Below are positions 26,501-38,232 of a DNA stretch of 64,000 nucleotides, in pieces. Each line of letters opens with the position of its first letter. Position 1 is the stretch's first letter. The notes below the pieces were generated by a model. It saw nothing but the letters and a program-made list of their open reading frames with translations, was not told the origin of the DNA and made no database searches. Made by a program: the position numbers and the translations under genes. The stretch is from Larus michahellis (Eukaryota > Chordata > Aves > Charadriiformes > Laridae): positions 62,835,962 to 62,899,961 of the forward strand of contig NC_133930.1 in NCBI RefSeq assembly GCF_964199755.1, in the 5' to 3' direction.

Positions 26501-29189
26501 ATTGCTTAAACTGAATACATTTTTAAAAAATTTCATTCGCCGTTTCTTTTCCTAATTCTTTTAGGCATCTGTTTGACAGTAAGGTAAAATTTTTGACAGA
26601 ACCAGAGTGAAATCCCAGTGTCCCCAGCCTGCTTTTTTACTGCTTTAATAATTCATAAGAAAGGGTTTTGTCCTTAAAATTTAATTGAATAAAAAGGTGT
26701 TTTAAATTTTCAAGTATCATAGCTCTTATTAATTGTTAAACCAGTATAAAAGTAGCCTGGAGACTAATTTACAGGCTCTGGGCAAGCAAAATGCCTGTGT
26801 CAGTAACTTTTTAGAAAGATGGACAGCATAAACTATGGACTCCAAATGCCATTTATGCTTAAGATCCTTAATTTTAAATACACACAATAGCCAATTCCTG
26901 CTGGACAGTGCTTCTTAGCTTTACTAACTTTCAGATTAGCATATCATATAAGAAAGACTAATTCAAGTTACACCTAAAGCAATTAATATAATCACAATTC
27001 AATAATACACTTTTAATTAATTCTTTTGATCAACTTATTATAATGGATCTAAGTGAATACGAGGTGGACATAAAACCTGGAGATATGTCGTACTCTTCCC
27101 TCATTAAGAGTGTTCTCTCTGAAAGCCTACTGGAAACTCCCTGGTCTTTGAGAGCACTGGGTGTCTCTTCTGTCTGAAGGAGATCTAGACACGCACCTCC
27201 CTCATAAGCATACATATCTTCACCATCAAACTATACTACAGACTTAAGGCACTTTTAGCAGCTTTTCCTGCCACTTTTTGCCGTGCTTAAAGCTTGCATC
27301 TCTTTAGGCTGTGACTCTGTTTGGTGTATAAATAACTGGATCAAGCACCACACCTGCAAGGATTGGGTCATGGATCTGGAGAGAGCTCTGGCAGTTGATA
27401 GGCAGCGATGTCGTCAGCACTGAAAAAGTTGAGCTATATCAGGAGAATACCCAGAATTTAACATTAGGTACCAAGTGCATGCTGGTGTCAGCAACTGAGA
27501 CCTTTATTGACCTTAAATTTCCTTTGTGATAGACTGCAGCTTGCCTGGAATTTGGAAAGCTATAGTTTTGGGCTTAAGTGCCTCAGCATGGCAGCCACTA
27601 AGACTTACAAATCCATTTGTGAAGCCTCAAGTATATGTTGCATGACTGAGTTCTGTTTTCATGCAAGGGTAATATGTCACTCAGACTGGTAACTTGGTGG
27701 GTTTTTTCACCCTACACATTATATGTTGTGCATTGAGCTGCTCACCCACCACTTCAGTGACATTTAGTGATATATGGCATTTATATGACGTCTATAAGAC
27801 ATTGTTATGTGCTTATTAGAAAATAATCCATATGCATTCAAGGTAACTTGGTTCCAGGTTGTAAATGACTTGAAGCAGGTAATGTCAATTTTGGCGTATA
27901 GTGCCACATCCTATGTCTTTTTGAGTAATCAACGTTTTCCAAATAGATCATGACAACTGTTTTTCATCTCTTATCTGAATCATTCCAACATGTTTCATTA
28001 ATAGATGGGTGATTATAGATTTAGGCACATACTCTACATAGATTCTTCTCAAAGTAGGAGTTGGTGCCTATTTCTATCATTAGATAAGTAGTCATAGAAC
28101 AAACAGAAAATTTAGAATGCTACTACATTGTTAAGGAAATTTGTAGAAAGTGGAGGGCTTAAACAGGCATTAGGAGCTTAGATATTCTTTTGGATCTGGG
28201 ATATGCATAGCTTTGGCAATCTGGTTTTAGTGTGAGATCATTTTTTGAAAAGAGACTCAGGCGCTCACACTGAAATTTTGAAAATTCCACTCACAGACAC
28301 TGACAAAATCACATGCAATAATTTCCAGCCTTTTTTCTTTCCAACAAAGCTTATCAGAAGAGTGAGAAACTTGAGCATGAATGTCTTTAAGATTCAATAA
28401 TGCTCTAAATAATATTGGTCTTTTCAACAGTCTATCTTGTTTGCTTCAATAACAGAGCCAAATAAAGTGAGAGGCAGCCAGATGGCCAGAACACAGCCTC
28501 TTAAAGTAAAAAAAAAAAAAAAATAATCAATGTGAGAAGATTACATAATAGAACAAAGTATTCCTTCTTCATTCAGAAGATCTTTGCTTTCTGGAGGATG
28601 GAAAAATGCCAGACTGGCCATCTTGTGTGAGAAATGTCACCATTTGCAGTAAATGTGAAACGTAGCCAGTTTCAATCAGTCAATATTAAGCCATCAGTCA
28701 CTCCACACTCATCCTCTGTGAACTAAAAGAGGAATACATTGACCTGTAACCCTTTTTTCCTGTACTTAACTCTGACTTCCTACAGGAGTACTCCTTTACT
28801 GAGCTCTATAACCATGTCACAGTAGTCTTCCCTCACATCCAGCTGAACACTTTCATATTACCTAGTTTAACCAGTCCCATCCACCTAGAATAAGCCCAGT
28901 CACTAGTCACAGGGAAATGTTCAAGAACTCAAAGGTGAAGCTGCTGAATTACTTCTTTCTAAACTGCCTGCCTGTTATCTTCATTTTTAGAACTGCAAAG
29001 AGCTTTAAAACATCCAGTACTGCACACTAGACTCTTCTCCAAGAAATAGACAAGAAAAATGTGTCAGCATAAGGAAATGATTATAGCAGTACTATACGTA
29101 CATGACACACTAAAATGGATTATAAAATAAACATAAGCTATAACAAGTAATCAGAAAATACAATGTAATTTATTCCATATCATACCACA
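20580..29189. other. AT-rich non-coding DNA, no gene recognised
   Basis: Over 8 kb with no interspersed repeat that I recognise and no splice-bounded frame that stands out. Small features are a CACCTGG/CCAGGTG inverted repeat near 21,507-21,532 and a poly(A)-signal-like AAATAAAG with an A16 run near 28.5 kb. Ancient, highly diverged repeats may be present below what can be seen by eye. Confidence 0.45.
28461..28523 (+). other. AATAAA followed by A16
   Basis: AATAAA at 28,461-28,466 precedes an uninterrupted run of 16 A at 28,508-28,523 by about 41 bases. It could be the 3' end of a retrocopied RNA or a chance A-tract. No coding remnant is visible upstream. Confidence 0.2.
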
Positions 29190-30800
29190 GAAAGGCTGAG
29201 GCTGTCTGGGAACTCTGGAAGTCACCTGATCCAATGTACCCTGCTGAGGCAGGGCCACCTACAGCTAGTTGCCCAGGACCATGTCCAGACGGCTTTTGAA
29301 TATCTCCAAGGAGGGAGACTCCATGACCTTTCTGGGCAACCTGTGCCAGTGCTCGGTCACCCACACAGTTTGTGCCCACACAGTTTGTGCCCATTGAACA
29401 TCTGGTCCTGTCACTGGTCACCACTGAAAAGACCCTGGCTCCATCCTCTTTGTACCCTCTCTTCAGGTATTTCTATATATTGGTAAGATCCCCCTGGGCC
29501 TTCTTTTTCCCAGGCTGAACAGTCCCAGCTCTCTCAGCCTTTCCTTCTAGGGGAGATGTCCCAGTCCATCATCTTTATGATCCTTTGCAGGACTCTTTAC
29601 AGTATGTTCTCTGGGCCTGGCCATTCAGCCAGTTTTCAATCCACCTCACTGTCTGCTCATCAAGCCCGAGTTTCAACAGCTTCTTTGTGAGGATCTTACA
29701 GGAGTGCCACTCTTACAGGAGTGTCAAAAGCCTTACTGAAGACAAGGTAAACAATGCCCACTGCTCTCCCATCATCTACCAATCCAGTCATTTCATTATA
29801 GACTGTAGTCAGGCTGACTACTCCTAATGACTGTCTTGTCTATCATATGCCTGGAAATGGTTTCCACCACCTTTCCAGGGATCAAGGTGAAGCTGACCAG
29901 CCTGAAGTTCCCTGTGTCATCCTTCTTGTCCTTCTGGAAGATAGGAGTGACATGTGCTTTCCTTGAGTCCTCAGGCACTTCTCCCAGTCACCACAATCGA
30001 TCAATGATCACTGAGAGTGGCCTTACAGTGACATCAGGCAGCTCCCTCAGCACTCATGGGTGTCTCCCACCAGGGCCCATGGACTTATGTAAGTCCAGTT
30101 TTCTTAAGTATTCCCTGACCTGATGCTCTTCCACCAAGGAAGAGGATCTTCCACATCTTTCTCGCTCCAGACTTTCTCTCTGGTCTCTGGGACCTGGGAT
30201 TCATGAAGGCCGGTCTTGCTAGTAAGGACTGAGGCAAAGCCGGTATTCAGTACCTCATCCTTTTCCAGGTCCTTCATCTCCTTCAGCAGTCTGCCCTAGC
30301 CTTCTTTTTGTTGCTTCTATGCTTACTGAAGCCCTTTCTGTTACCTTTGACACCCCTTGCCAGATTCAATTCCATTTGGACTGTGGCTTTCCTAACCTCA
30401 TCCCTGGTTGCTCAGTGTTTCTGTATTCCTCACATATTGCCTGTCTCTGCTTCTACCCTCTGTATGCTTCCTTTCTGTGTTTGAGTTTTGCTAGGACTTC
30501 CTTTTTCATCCATGCAAGCCTCCTGGCATTCTTGCCTGACATCCTGCTTTTTGGGATGGACTTCTCTTAAGCATGCATGAGGTGATCCTTGAATATTAAC
30601 CAGTTTTCTTGGGTCCCCTTTCCCTCCAGGGTCTTATCCTATGGGACTCTGCCAAGCAAAAAGGCCAGTCTTCTCTCCTAAAGTCCAGTGATATAATCTT
30701 ATTTTTTGCCTTCGCCCTTCCTCTCAGGACACTGAGCTCCACTATCTCATGGTCACTGCAGCCAGTGCTGCCTTTGGCCTACAATGGCCCCAATGACTGC
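29190..30800 (-). mobile_element. CR1 LINE, internally deleted, RT fragment retained
   Basis: The longest CR1 in the window, on the - strand. From its 5' side (about 30,800) it carries ORF2 sequence into the reverse transcriptase: 29,796-29,978 reads VTPIFQKDKKDDTGNF and ISRHMIDKTVIRSSQ, the conserved start of the CR1 RT domain. Near 29,614-29,670 the motif for WIENWLNG is recognisable. At about 29,612 the RT sequence jumps directly to the C-terminal ORF2 block equivalent to the 10.33-kb copy, so the segment with the catalytic FADD motif and downstream RT is deleted. The reading frame is broken by stops and frameshifts throughout, so this is a dead, older copy. The 3' terminal repeat is degraded near 29,190. 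Confidence 0.93.
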
Positions 30801-31278
30801 TTTCAGGTATGGGAGAAAAAGTACATAATCTCGTCAGCATTTTCTATGTTTATTGATACAGTGAAATTTCCTTCTTCCTTTCTGGTATAATAAGTTTGAA
30901 ATGGAACTACATATTATTTTAATGGGAAGTTTAATTTTTCTAACATTTCATGGGTATTTTATCCTTGTATTTTTGTTTTGACTAGTTGTTTAAAAACTTT
31001 GTCATTAACATATAGAAATTAGGTATTTTTAAAAATATAACAAAGCAGATAAAAATATTTGCTTCTGGCTCAAATACTGGAATATGGAAAAGAATAGATT
31101 GGTAATGATGGTTGCTACAACAGCAGCTCTACAGTTCTTTTAGACTCACATTTGTTTCCAAACTTGTCTTCACACAGGTGCTGGCATTCCTGTAGCGAAG
31201 TGGGGAGGCAGACCAAGGAACTGATGAAACTGAAAACTTACCAAGGAAAAAAGATACATTTTCAGCCAGATTTATTCC

Positions 31279-31575
31279 TTAGTACTGTTCACTGTGATAC
31301 CTGTTACTAGAGCTTGGACAGGGAAGGATTTGGATATAGCAGCTCCAGAAATAAAAGCAGACAACTATTAAATGCACCACAGCTTTTGTTAAACGTATCT
31401 CAATAAATTTACACGTTGTTTCCCCTATCCTAGCCTCATCATCACAGAGCTGATACCCAGTCCGACCTTTTATCAGTATTCTGTCAGAAGTGCCACAGTC
31501 TCTGACCACGAGTCTGTTCCCCACACCCCACCCAAACCAAACCTTGTCAGATGAAGGAGGTACAGGAGAGCTCAC
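31279..31575 (-). CDS. Candidate open frame after acceptor, unrecognised
   Basis: On the - strand TTATGTCTTTCAG gives a fair acceptor near 31,580. The frame then runs about 97 codons to a TAA near 31,279, including VWFGWGVGNRLVVRDCG and GRTGYQLCDDEARIGE before a hydrophobic stretch. Composition in the first 60 codons is protein-like and this part is GC-richer than its flanks. It does not match the phase of the candidate exon just upstream (31,953-32,220). It may be a fragment of an old mobile element or a pseudogene rather than a host exon. Confidence 0.15.
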   Translation of the reverse strand: MSSPVPPSSDKVWFGWGVGNRLVVRDCGTSDRILIKGRTGYQLCDDEARIGETTCKFIEIRLTKAVVHLIVVCFYFWSCYIQILPCPSSSNRYHSEQY

Positions 31576-31952
31576 TGAAAGACATAATCAAGTAGCTCCA
31601 TAGAAAATATTGTTATGATCATCCCTTTATTTATAAGAAAATAAAACCCAGAAAATTCATAGGGCCTTCTATTTGAAGATTTTAAAGTTATTTTAGAAGT
31701 GCCACAATGAGTAACATTATTCCCATTTTAGAGGCGATTTGTCCAGAGGTTGTGTGCCTAGAGTACCTCCCAATATCCTTACTTCTCATCTTATAGATGT
31801 CAGATCCCACGCTATTCAAGCTTCAGTGCTCTGTACTATATCAGCTCAAGCCAGCACAGCTGCTCTATCCAGAACTAGCAGAATACAAGCGCAAAAAACC
31901 TTGCAGGAAGTGCTCATGGTAAGATGCTGTGGTCTACAAATAAGTAGCTTAC

Positions 31953-32220
31953 TTCTGTATCAGTTCCAAAATTGGAGAGTCCGCTGTAATATTGTGACCT
32001 GATCCAGATTTAAAAGTAAATAAAATTCCACCCAGATTCATGCAGCTACATGATGATGTAAAAGCTGTAGAAAATCTAGTAAGATGCACTCCAACTCGGA
32101 AGTCAGCTGAAGTGACAACTGATGGATGCACATCCTCAGTAAAAGGGCTGACATCTTTTCCATATCCTCCGGTTGCTTTCCCCAGTCTCATCATCTTAGT
32201 ATTAATATCCAGACTGAACT
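31953..32220 (-). CDS. Candidate exon or pseudogene piece ending in GTAAGC
   Basis: On the - strand a frame reads SLDINTKMMRLGKATGGYGK, then DVHPSVVTSADFRVGVHLTR and ends ADSPILELIQ, where AA|GTAAGC (GT at 31,952-31,951) is a good donor. The peptide is complex and not repeat-like. Just upstream one in-frame TGA separates it from another 35 open codons in the same frame, back to about 32,330. This is the pattern of a slightly decayed gene. No good polypyrimidine tract marks its 5' edge. Family not recognised. Confidence 0.22.
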
Positions 32221-33748
32221 TTAATCAATTTGCTCTCAACCATGCCGCAGTCCCTACCAAGCTCTTAATGAGATGCTTGATCACACTGTCTGTGCAGGAT
32301 GAGCTGCAGATACAAGATGAGTGCATGCTGTCGTCCTGAAAATGTTTCTACCTGTATTTCCTCACAGGCTGCCCTAATTGCAACTGCCTGATACTTAGAT
32401 TGAGCAGAACCACGACACAGAATCCCATCAAGTATCCTTCAGGGTAGAATAACTACAAATAATTTAATGATTATGCACTTGCTTATTTAATAACAAAAAT
32501 CTATGCAGAAATCCCAGCACTGCATAAAGCAGATTTTTAAAGGATATTTTGATGTCTCAAAATGTATTTAATTTAGTTGTGGCTTTTTTTTCTGCTTTGG
32601 AGGATTCTTGCATCCTACTTCACTACAGTAATAGGATTATTGAGTTTAACTGCTTATGTTGGAAGATAAAATACATCCACACAGCCAATGACGATAAGAC
32701 AGAATTGCTGCAGCCTGAGGGGTTACTAAGAAGCATCTTCCATATATTGTTTCTTACTATGTGTGGGTTGGTGTAATCAGCTCCTGTCCTCCAGCAAAAT
32801 AATATCAAAACCATATTACTGAAAAACTAGTGAAAAAGAAACATTCCTGCGTGCCTCTTTTCACTGCATGCATTAATTCCCTGACGTGTTTTCCTGTCCA
32901 GCTCCTCTTCTAAACGATTTATAGTTTTTTTCCATTGTGCTGCTGTTGTTATGCCCACTGCCATGCAAAACCATTCACTTTTTGAAACTGGAACGAACTG
33001 GTGCTACAATGGTGACTGAGGGATTTCTCAGTGAATTTTTTTTAAGAATTCAGTAATAATAACTATCAGTAATGAATATCTGCAAGACTCAGTGACAACA
33101 TATTAATATGTACATACCTATCCTAATTACTATGCACTTCTTTTATTCTACATATAAGTAAAAATCTCATTTACATTATTCCATAAGACTAATTTTCCTC
33201 AGTACCTTCTGCTCTTTTTTCTTCCCTGTAAACCATTTGCTTCCTTTGAAGAAACTTTTAATTTTCATGTTCTTCAACAGTTCTATTTTTTTTGCATGTC
33301 TGCATCAGATATGTTCTCATTTTAAACAAAAAGACAATATTCTCCTTCTAAAATAAATGCACTAAATTCTTAAAATCCACATATATCATGACTGACTTAC
33401 CAAAGAGGCTTTTAGCTGAATCATCATATAATGTCCTGTGCAGGAAAGAAAGGCAATTTTGCTATAGCTAATCTTTCACACAGCATCATGTATGTTTCAT
33501 GCACTATCTAATAACTGCTGCCGCTCTGCTGTTATTTGCTGGAACTATAATAGAGTTCAAAGGGCCTTACTGAGACCAGGATCCTATTACAAAAGCACTG
33601 CCAAGGGGCAAAAAAAGCTTCAGCCTCTGACCCTGTGAAAATAGTGGAATTAAGCACACTAATAATGTTAAGCATGTTCATGGTAGACATGGACAAGGAA
33701 AACTGTGGATTAAAGAATGGAAATATTGCTACCCCTGTTTTGTTCACA

Positions 33749-33815
33749 GAGTAGAAAGTGACAGTGAACTTACGTGGTTTATCCAGGACACACATGAAAT
33801 TCATGGCACAGCCAT
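33749..33815. repeat. 67-bp direct repeat, copy 1
   Basis: This 67-base segment, ending GAAATTCATGGCACAGCCAT, recurs in the same orientation at 34,477-34,543 with four substitutions (94% identity). It is followed here by a T-run and three imperfect copies of AAGTTAGTAATTTTT. No repeat family is recognised. Confidence 0.9.
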
Positions 33816-33820
33816 GATTT

Positions 33821-33879
33821 TTTTTTTTTTAAGTTAGTAATTTTTAAGTTAGTAATACAATTTTTTAAGTTGGTAATCT
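33821..33879. repeat. T-run plus imperfect AAGTTAGTAA repeats
   Basis: A T13 run is followed by three tandem, slightly diverged copies of AAGTTAGTAAT(T)n, ending AAGTTGGTAAT. Likely slippage products next to direct-repeat copy 1. Confidence 0.7.
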
Positions 33880-34476
33880 AATGATCTTCCTTTTTTTCAG
33901 GTTATTTATCAATAGAGGGAATAAGGTGGTTTAAGATAAAATAGCATAGAAACAATAACATTTTGAATTGTAATGCATTAAACAGGAGAATAACAAATGG
34001 ATTTGTGAGCATACAGGTCCTCACAGGTAAAAAGCAACATTTTGATAAGACTGGTTTAAAGGGTATTTTGAAAGCCCTTCTTTCTGAGGTCTTTCTGTGA
34101 AGCCTGAGGCTTGATTAGGAACCCTAGAGGAGAGAGCAGATTTGAGTAATATGGTAAGAACTGTGATGAACAGGGAGAAAGGGGCACCTAGTGGAAGCAA
34201 GGGCTCAAAACGGGAACGACGGAACAAAACTGGAGCTGTCACGGGCTGGAGGGAAAACACCAGAAAGAGTCATATTTGCAAAAGGGATAGGGGCTCACAG
34301 TGGCACAATCTCCTTTCGAAATTAGATTAAAATTTATAAGTCCCAAATCTTACAGTTCCTGGACTATCAGCAAATCCTTCACAAGTCCTCTTTACTGTCA
34401 GTCAATTTAAAGACACTATTGCCCCAGCTCAACTCTGAGCTGTCTAAAGACTTAGCATGAGCCAGGTGAGTCCACG

Positions 34477-34543
34477 GAGTAGAAAATGACAGCGAACTTA
34501 CATGGTTTATCCAGGACACACACGAAATTCATGGCACAGCCAT
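34477..34543. repeat. 67-bp direct repeat, copy 2
   Basis: Second copy of the 33,749 segment, 728 bases downstream, in the same orientation, with four substitutions. The flanks of the two copies do not match each other. The duplication is therefore short and bounded rather than part of a longer tandem duplication. Confidence 0.9.
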
Positions 34544-37191
34544 ACACCATACACTGTATGTATGGTGACATACAGTTCACAGCTTTGCTTTGCTTTTTTT
34601 TTAAAAAAAAAAAAGAAAAACAAACCAGGAAGTCACATGCAAAAACGTATCTTAAAGCATTACTGAAGTTTCCTACACAAACTTAATAAATCCCTCTTGT
34701 GTCTTTGCATTATAATTTGGAAATTTATTTTACACAAGATTTATTCCTCCTCCAGTGCTCTCTGGATAGTCTTGCTCTGGGGACAAATCAGAATTACACA
34801 GAGTAGGATGCTGTATAATCCCTACATTACTTTTGCAGAAGTTGGAAGATGTGCAGCAGTGGATGCAGTAGAAACTAGATGAAAAGAAAGGATTGTCTGA
34901 AAATTCATGGGAATGGAGTGGTGCCCTGAACAACTGTATCCCACTCTCTCTTGGATGTCGCACAGCCAAATCACTTGAACAGACGTTTTTGCAAGTGTCA
35001 CTACCTCTGTTTTCCTCTTTCTTCAAACTCCAGACCCTTGCTGTGGTTTGAAAACATTAAGTACCTCCATCTGCAACATAGGCAACAAGCACTGAAGGTA
35101 TCCTATATTGTATAATATTAAACCCTCTGAAAAATCAGCTCGTAAGCACCTCAAATTGACTGTCAAAAATAGTGGATATTTTCTAATTTATTCTGTCTCA
35201 GTTCTCTCTGTCAAATTAGAATAATAATTCCTCTTCAGTGCACAGAAGTGCTATGAAGATAAATTCATTAAGATTCGTAAAGCACTCAGACACTGTAGTG
35301 ATGAGCACCATAGAAAAGCCCAGGAGGAAATTAAAAATTCTGTCTTCAGAGCAGAACTTAAAAATGTGGCATGGGACCATACACTGAACAATAACAAAGA
35401 AACAAAATGATGAATAGTTACTCATTCAGTGAGCATTATCATTATACTGTGCACAGCAGGAGACAAGAGTCCTGCAGGGGGTGGCGGGCGGGTGGTGGTG
35501 GAAGGCGGACCGTATGTGATCAGTTAATTAAAACCAGGCTCATAATGCATGCCAGAAGATGCGGAAATAAAGGCATGTGGACAATCCAAAATCTGGAAAT
35601 TCCAACAGTTGAGTACTTGGTTATAAATATGTGACAATTTTTTTTTCAATATACTTTTTATGTTTAATATGGAAAAAGCTCAAAAGAGCTGTACCTACCT
35701 TAATTCCTTCCACTGACACATGACCATGGCCATAGTTTTGTCTAATGTTATAGCTGATCTCCTAATTCAATAGATTTGCTGCAGTGTTTTTCCTGCCTCT
35801 CTCACCTCACTTTGGTTCCTCCTTTGAAACGTGTGGGATCCTACCAGAGACAAATGATTTTTTTGTAATAGTGATATATAAAATGAATGCAGTTAAAAGA
35901 ATCTCAAGAAAAAGTTAATTGCACCAATCTAATACAAGTTATAGGAATGAAACCAAAAATTTGCTGGCTGAATTATTTGAAGAATATTAATCCCACCTGA
36001 GATTAAATTATGCCTAACTACGGTAGTGTCTTTTTCAATTTAAACACTTTAGTTAAACAAATAAAAGACTGCTTACAGTGTTTATTAAGTATAAAAAGTA
36101 GATTAAAAATTCACATTGACAGTTTGGTTTTGCCTTAGAAAGTCACCTTTCCAATTCTGTCGACATTTCTCCGATTGTCTGATTTTTTTCATCGCTCTGA
36201 TTGCTGCATCATCCCTTAACAAGTCAATCAGCAAAGTCTGCAAGTTTCATAGTGTCCCAGTAGCTTATACCCTCTTGCTTCAGAGAAAGTGTTTAATAAA
36301 ACATGGGCTAAAGATTCTTAGACATATGTTTCTTTAACAATAAATTTCCTTTTTCTTATTATCAAAAAATTCTTTAGAGGGAGGAACATTCTTAAGATCT
36401 CTGCAGAACAAACAGATATAGGGAAGGATTTTTAATTACATTTTCCTAAATTTTTACAAGTTTATCCTCAGTTTTGCAGAATACTGGGGTTTTTACAAAA
36501 AAATATAAACCCGGGACACCACTTTTCCTAGACAGTACTTAACAATCTTAATATTCTATAATTTCTCAAACCTATAAAACAAAAAGCAAAGGCAAAGAAG
36601 GTTAAATTACTAGATAATTAGATAAAAGTACTCTTATAGTAGTCTTGTAGTTTTATACATAACATCATTTCACAATGAAGGCAAATTGATAAGGTATAAA
36701 GTAGATCAACCTTAATAGCAGTAAGGTATATTTTAATTTATATATTTGAGGCTTCCTTTCTATTTAGATATGGGTTTAAAGGTTAAAAGTTAGGAATTAT
36801 AAATATGAATATGGGGGAAGTGGATTTAATTGATCCACCTTAAAAACCACTCGGAGCTCACAAATATGAATAGTTACTTAGTAAATATAACGAAGACTTC
36901 TGTAGTTGGCATCTGCTAGTTGCTGGGTTTAGTGCTCTTACATTTTTATGTTTTTCCCACATTGACAGGACGCATGTGAACATCAAATATGACTGTAACG
37001 TAGGAAGAACAAAATTATAGCTGTCAAAATTGTAGCAGATTGCATAAGACATTGAGTTACAGATAATGGTAAAGTTAAGTAAGTCTGTCTCACTTCACTG
37101 GAGAAATGTTCCATTTTTGAAAGATATCAAGCATTATTCCTAATTTAGGACAGTATATTAACTTCACCTGAATCATTAGGCATCTTTCCAG
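34544..37191. other. Non-coding DNA with MIR-like SINE and G-rich tract
   Basis: No supported gene. Holds the MIR/CORE-SINE-like stretch at 35.2 kb and a G-rich tract at 35,477-35,502 (GGGGGTGGCGGGCGGGTGG) with some G-quadruplex potential. Confidence 0.45.
35205..35335 (+). mobile_element. Ancient MIR/CORE-SINE-like fragment
   Basis: The order of elements resembles the 3' part of MIR-type amniote SINEs: an AATTAGAATAATAATTCC block, then GCTATGAAGATAAATTCATT, then GTAAAGCACTCAGACACTGT and a GAGCACCATAG tail. Divergence is high, so this is a resemblance by eye to a known family pattern, not a proven match. Confidence 0.45.
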
Positions 37192-37420
37192 AAGCAAGGC
37201 TAGAATGAGACAAGACATAAGATCAGCCATAATTGTAAAGCTTGAAAGAGTCTGCGTGGAACCAAAAAAGGAATTGTCTGAACTCATCATCCACACCAAG
37301 TACAAACAGATGCGTCTAAGAAGACACCGCATGACAGTATACAGCATGTCATTGAGTGTTCAAGGCACCAAATACCATAATGGAGTTGGAAGTTCTCATA
37401 ATTTATCTTCATTGTCCTGA
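37192..37420 (+). CDS. Candidate basic terminal exon, unrecognised
   Basis: On the + strand GGCATCTTTCCAG gives an acceptor ending at 37,191. One frame is then open for 75 codons to a TGA at 37,418-37,420, reading SKARMRQDIRSAIIVKLERV, then KKELSELIIHTKYKQMRLRR and closing SSHNLSSLS. The peptide is strongly basic and diverse, with several CpG-containing codons. The - strand is open as well (37,090-37,347) and carries an ATTCAG|GTGAAG donor at 37,170, but its translation is hydrophobic, as expected of an antisense shadow. No near AATAAA follows. Family not recognised. Confidence 0.28.
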
Positions 37421-38032
37421 CAACGGATTTTAGATTTCCAAACAATTTTAGAAATCCTCTGCTCTAGATAAATTTAAGTGCTCTAAAGAAGTTAACAGAA
37501 ATTTCAGACACTGGCAGAAGTTTGCTAAGAAGCTTCAAGAAGTTGCCACACGCAATGGATGAGCTTTAGCATGCCTGAATACTTCTGAAATCTCTCTTGG
37601 TCAGTTAAGTGTAACAAAAGGCTTTATCCTTTTTAATATAAATCTGTAGCAACTATTCAGATCTGATTTTTCACCTTGGGCAAAGGGGAAGAGGAGGTTC
37701 AAGAGAACTCAGCAGAAACACTAATTTCTAGTATAATGCAAATTTTTGTGGATTTTAGGCCAAAAGCTTCACTAGTAATACCTGCTGCACTTACTGTAAT
37801 TTTTCTGTATATTCTGATATATGGAAAACAATGAATAGGATGTCTAGAAAGATATTCTGTCAATATCTCTTTTGCACCTAGATCTCACACTTCTGCTGGT
37901 AGAAATTGCCTGCTTTTTCAAAAAAGATGCTAAGCCCATTTCCCAAACAAAAATGCCATTGTGATGAGATGCAGGACAGGTTTCAAGAAAAAAGAATGGA
38001 ATATTAGAAATTAAATTGCTTGCCAAAATCAC
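37421..38032. other. Non-coding DNA, nothing recognised
   Basis: AT-rich sequence between the candidate basic exon and the CR1 at 38.03 kb. No supported feature. Confidence 0.5.
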
Positions 38033-38232
38033 AATCATAGAATCATCTAGGTTGGAAGGGACCTTTAAGACCATCAAGTTCAACCATTAACCTGACACTG
38101 CTGAAATCACCACTAAACCATGTCCCTAAGCACCACGTCCACCCATCTTTTAAATTCAGCCACTTCCCTGGACAGCCTGTTCCAATGTGATGCAGCATTC
38201 CTGACTTTCTTTCACATCCTCCTTAATGTGTG
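38033..38232 (-). mobile_element. CR1 LINE 3' fragment, short
   Basis: On the - strand, the last about 200 bases of a CR1. The + strand shows AATCATAGAATCATCTAGG and TTGGAAGGGACCTTTAAGA at the 3' terminus, then CACCACTAAACCATGTCCCT. This last stretch also appears, reversed, in the copy at 49.95 kb, so both belong to the same CR1 subfamily. Similarity fades after about 38,200. 5'-truncated and non-coding. Confidence 0.95.

Larger units (their letters stand above)
30801..33748. other. Non-coding DNA with several open - strand frames
   Basis: Contains the - strand candidate frames at 31.28-31.58 and 31.95-32.22 kb listed separately, and a short MIR-like core (ATTATTCCCATTTTAGAGG) near 31,718-31,736. 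Otherwise nothing is recognised. Confidence 0.4.

Noticed and set aside
29827-30890. Several + strand frames of 80-98 codons
   Set aside because: Antisense of the CR1 reverse-transcriptase region, with no acceptor/donor structure.
35477-35502. G-quadruplex in GGGGGTGGCGGGCGGGTGG
   Set aside because: Only three runs of three or more G occur, so a stable three-tier quadruplex is unlikely. Noted only as a G-rich tract.
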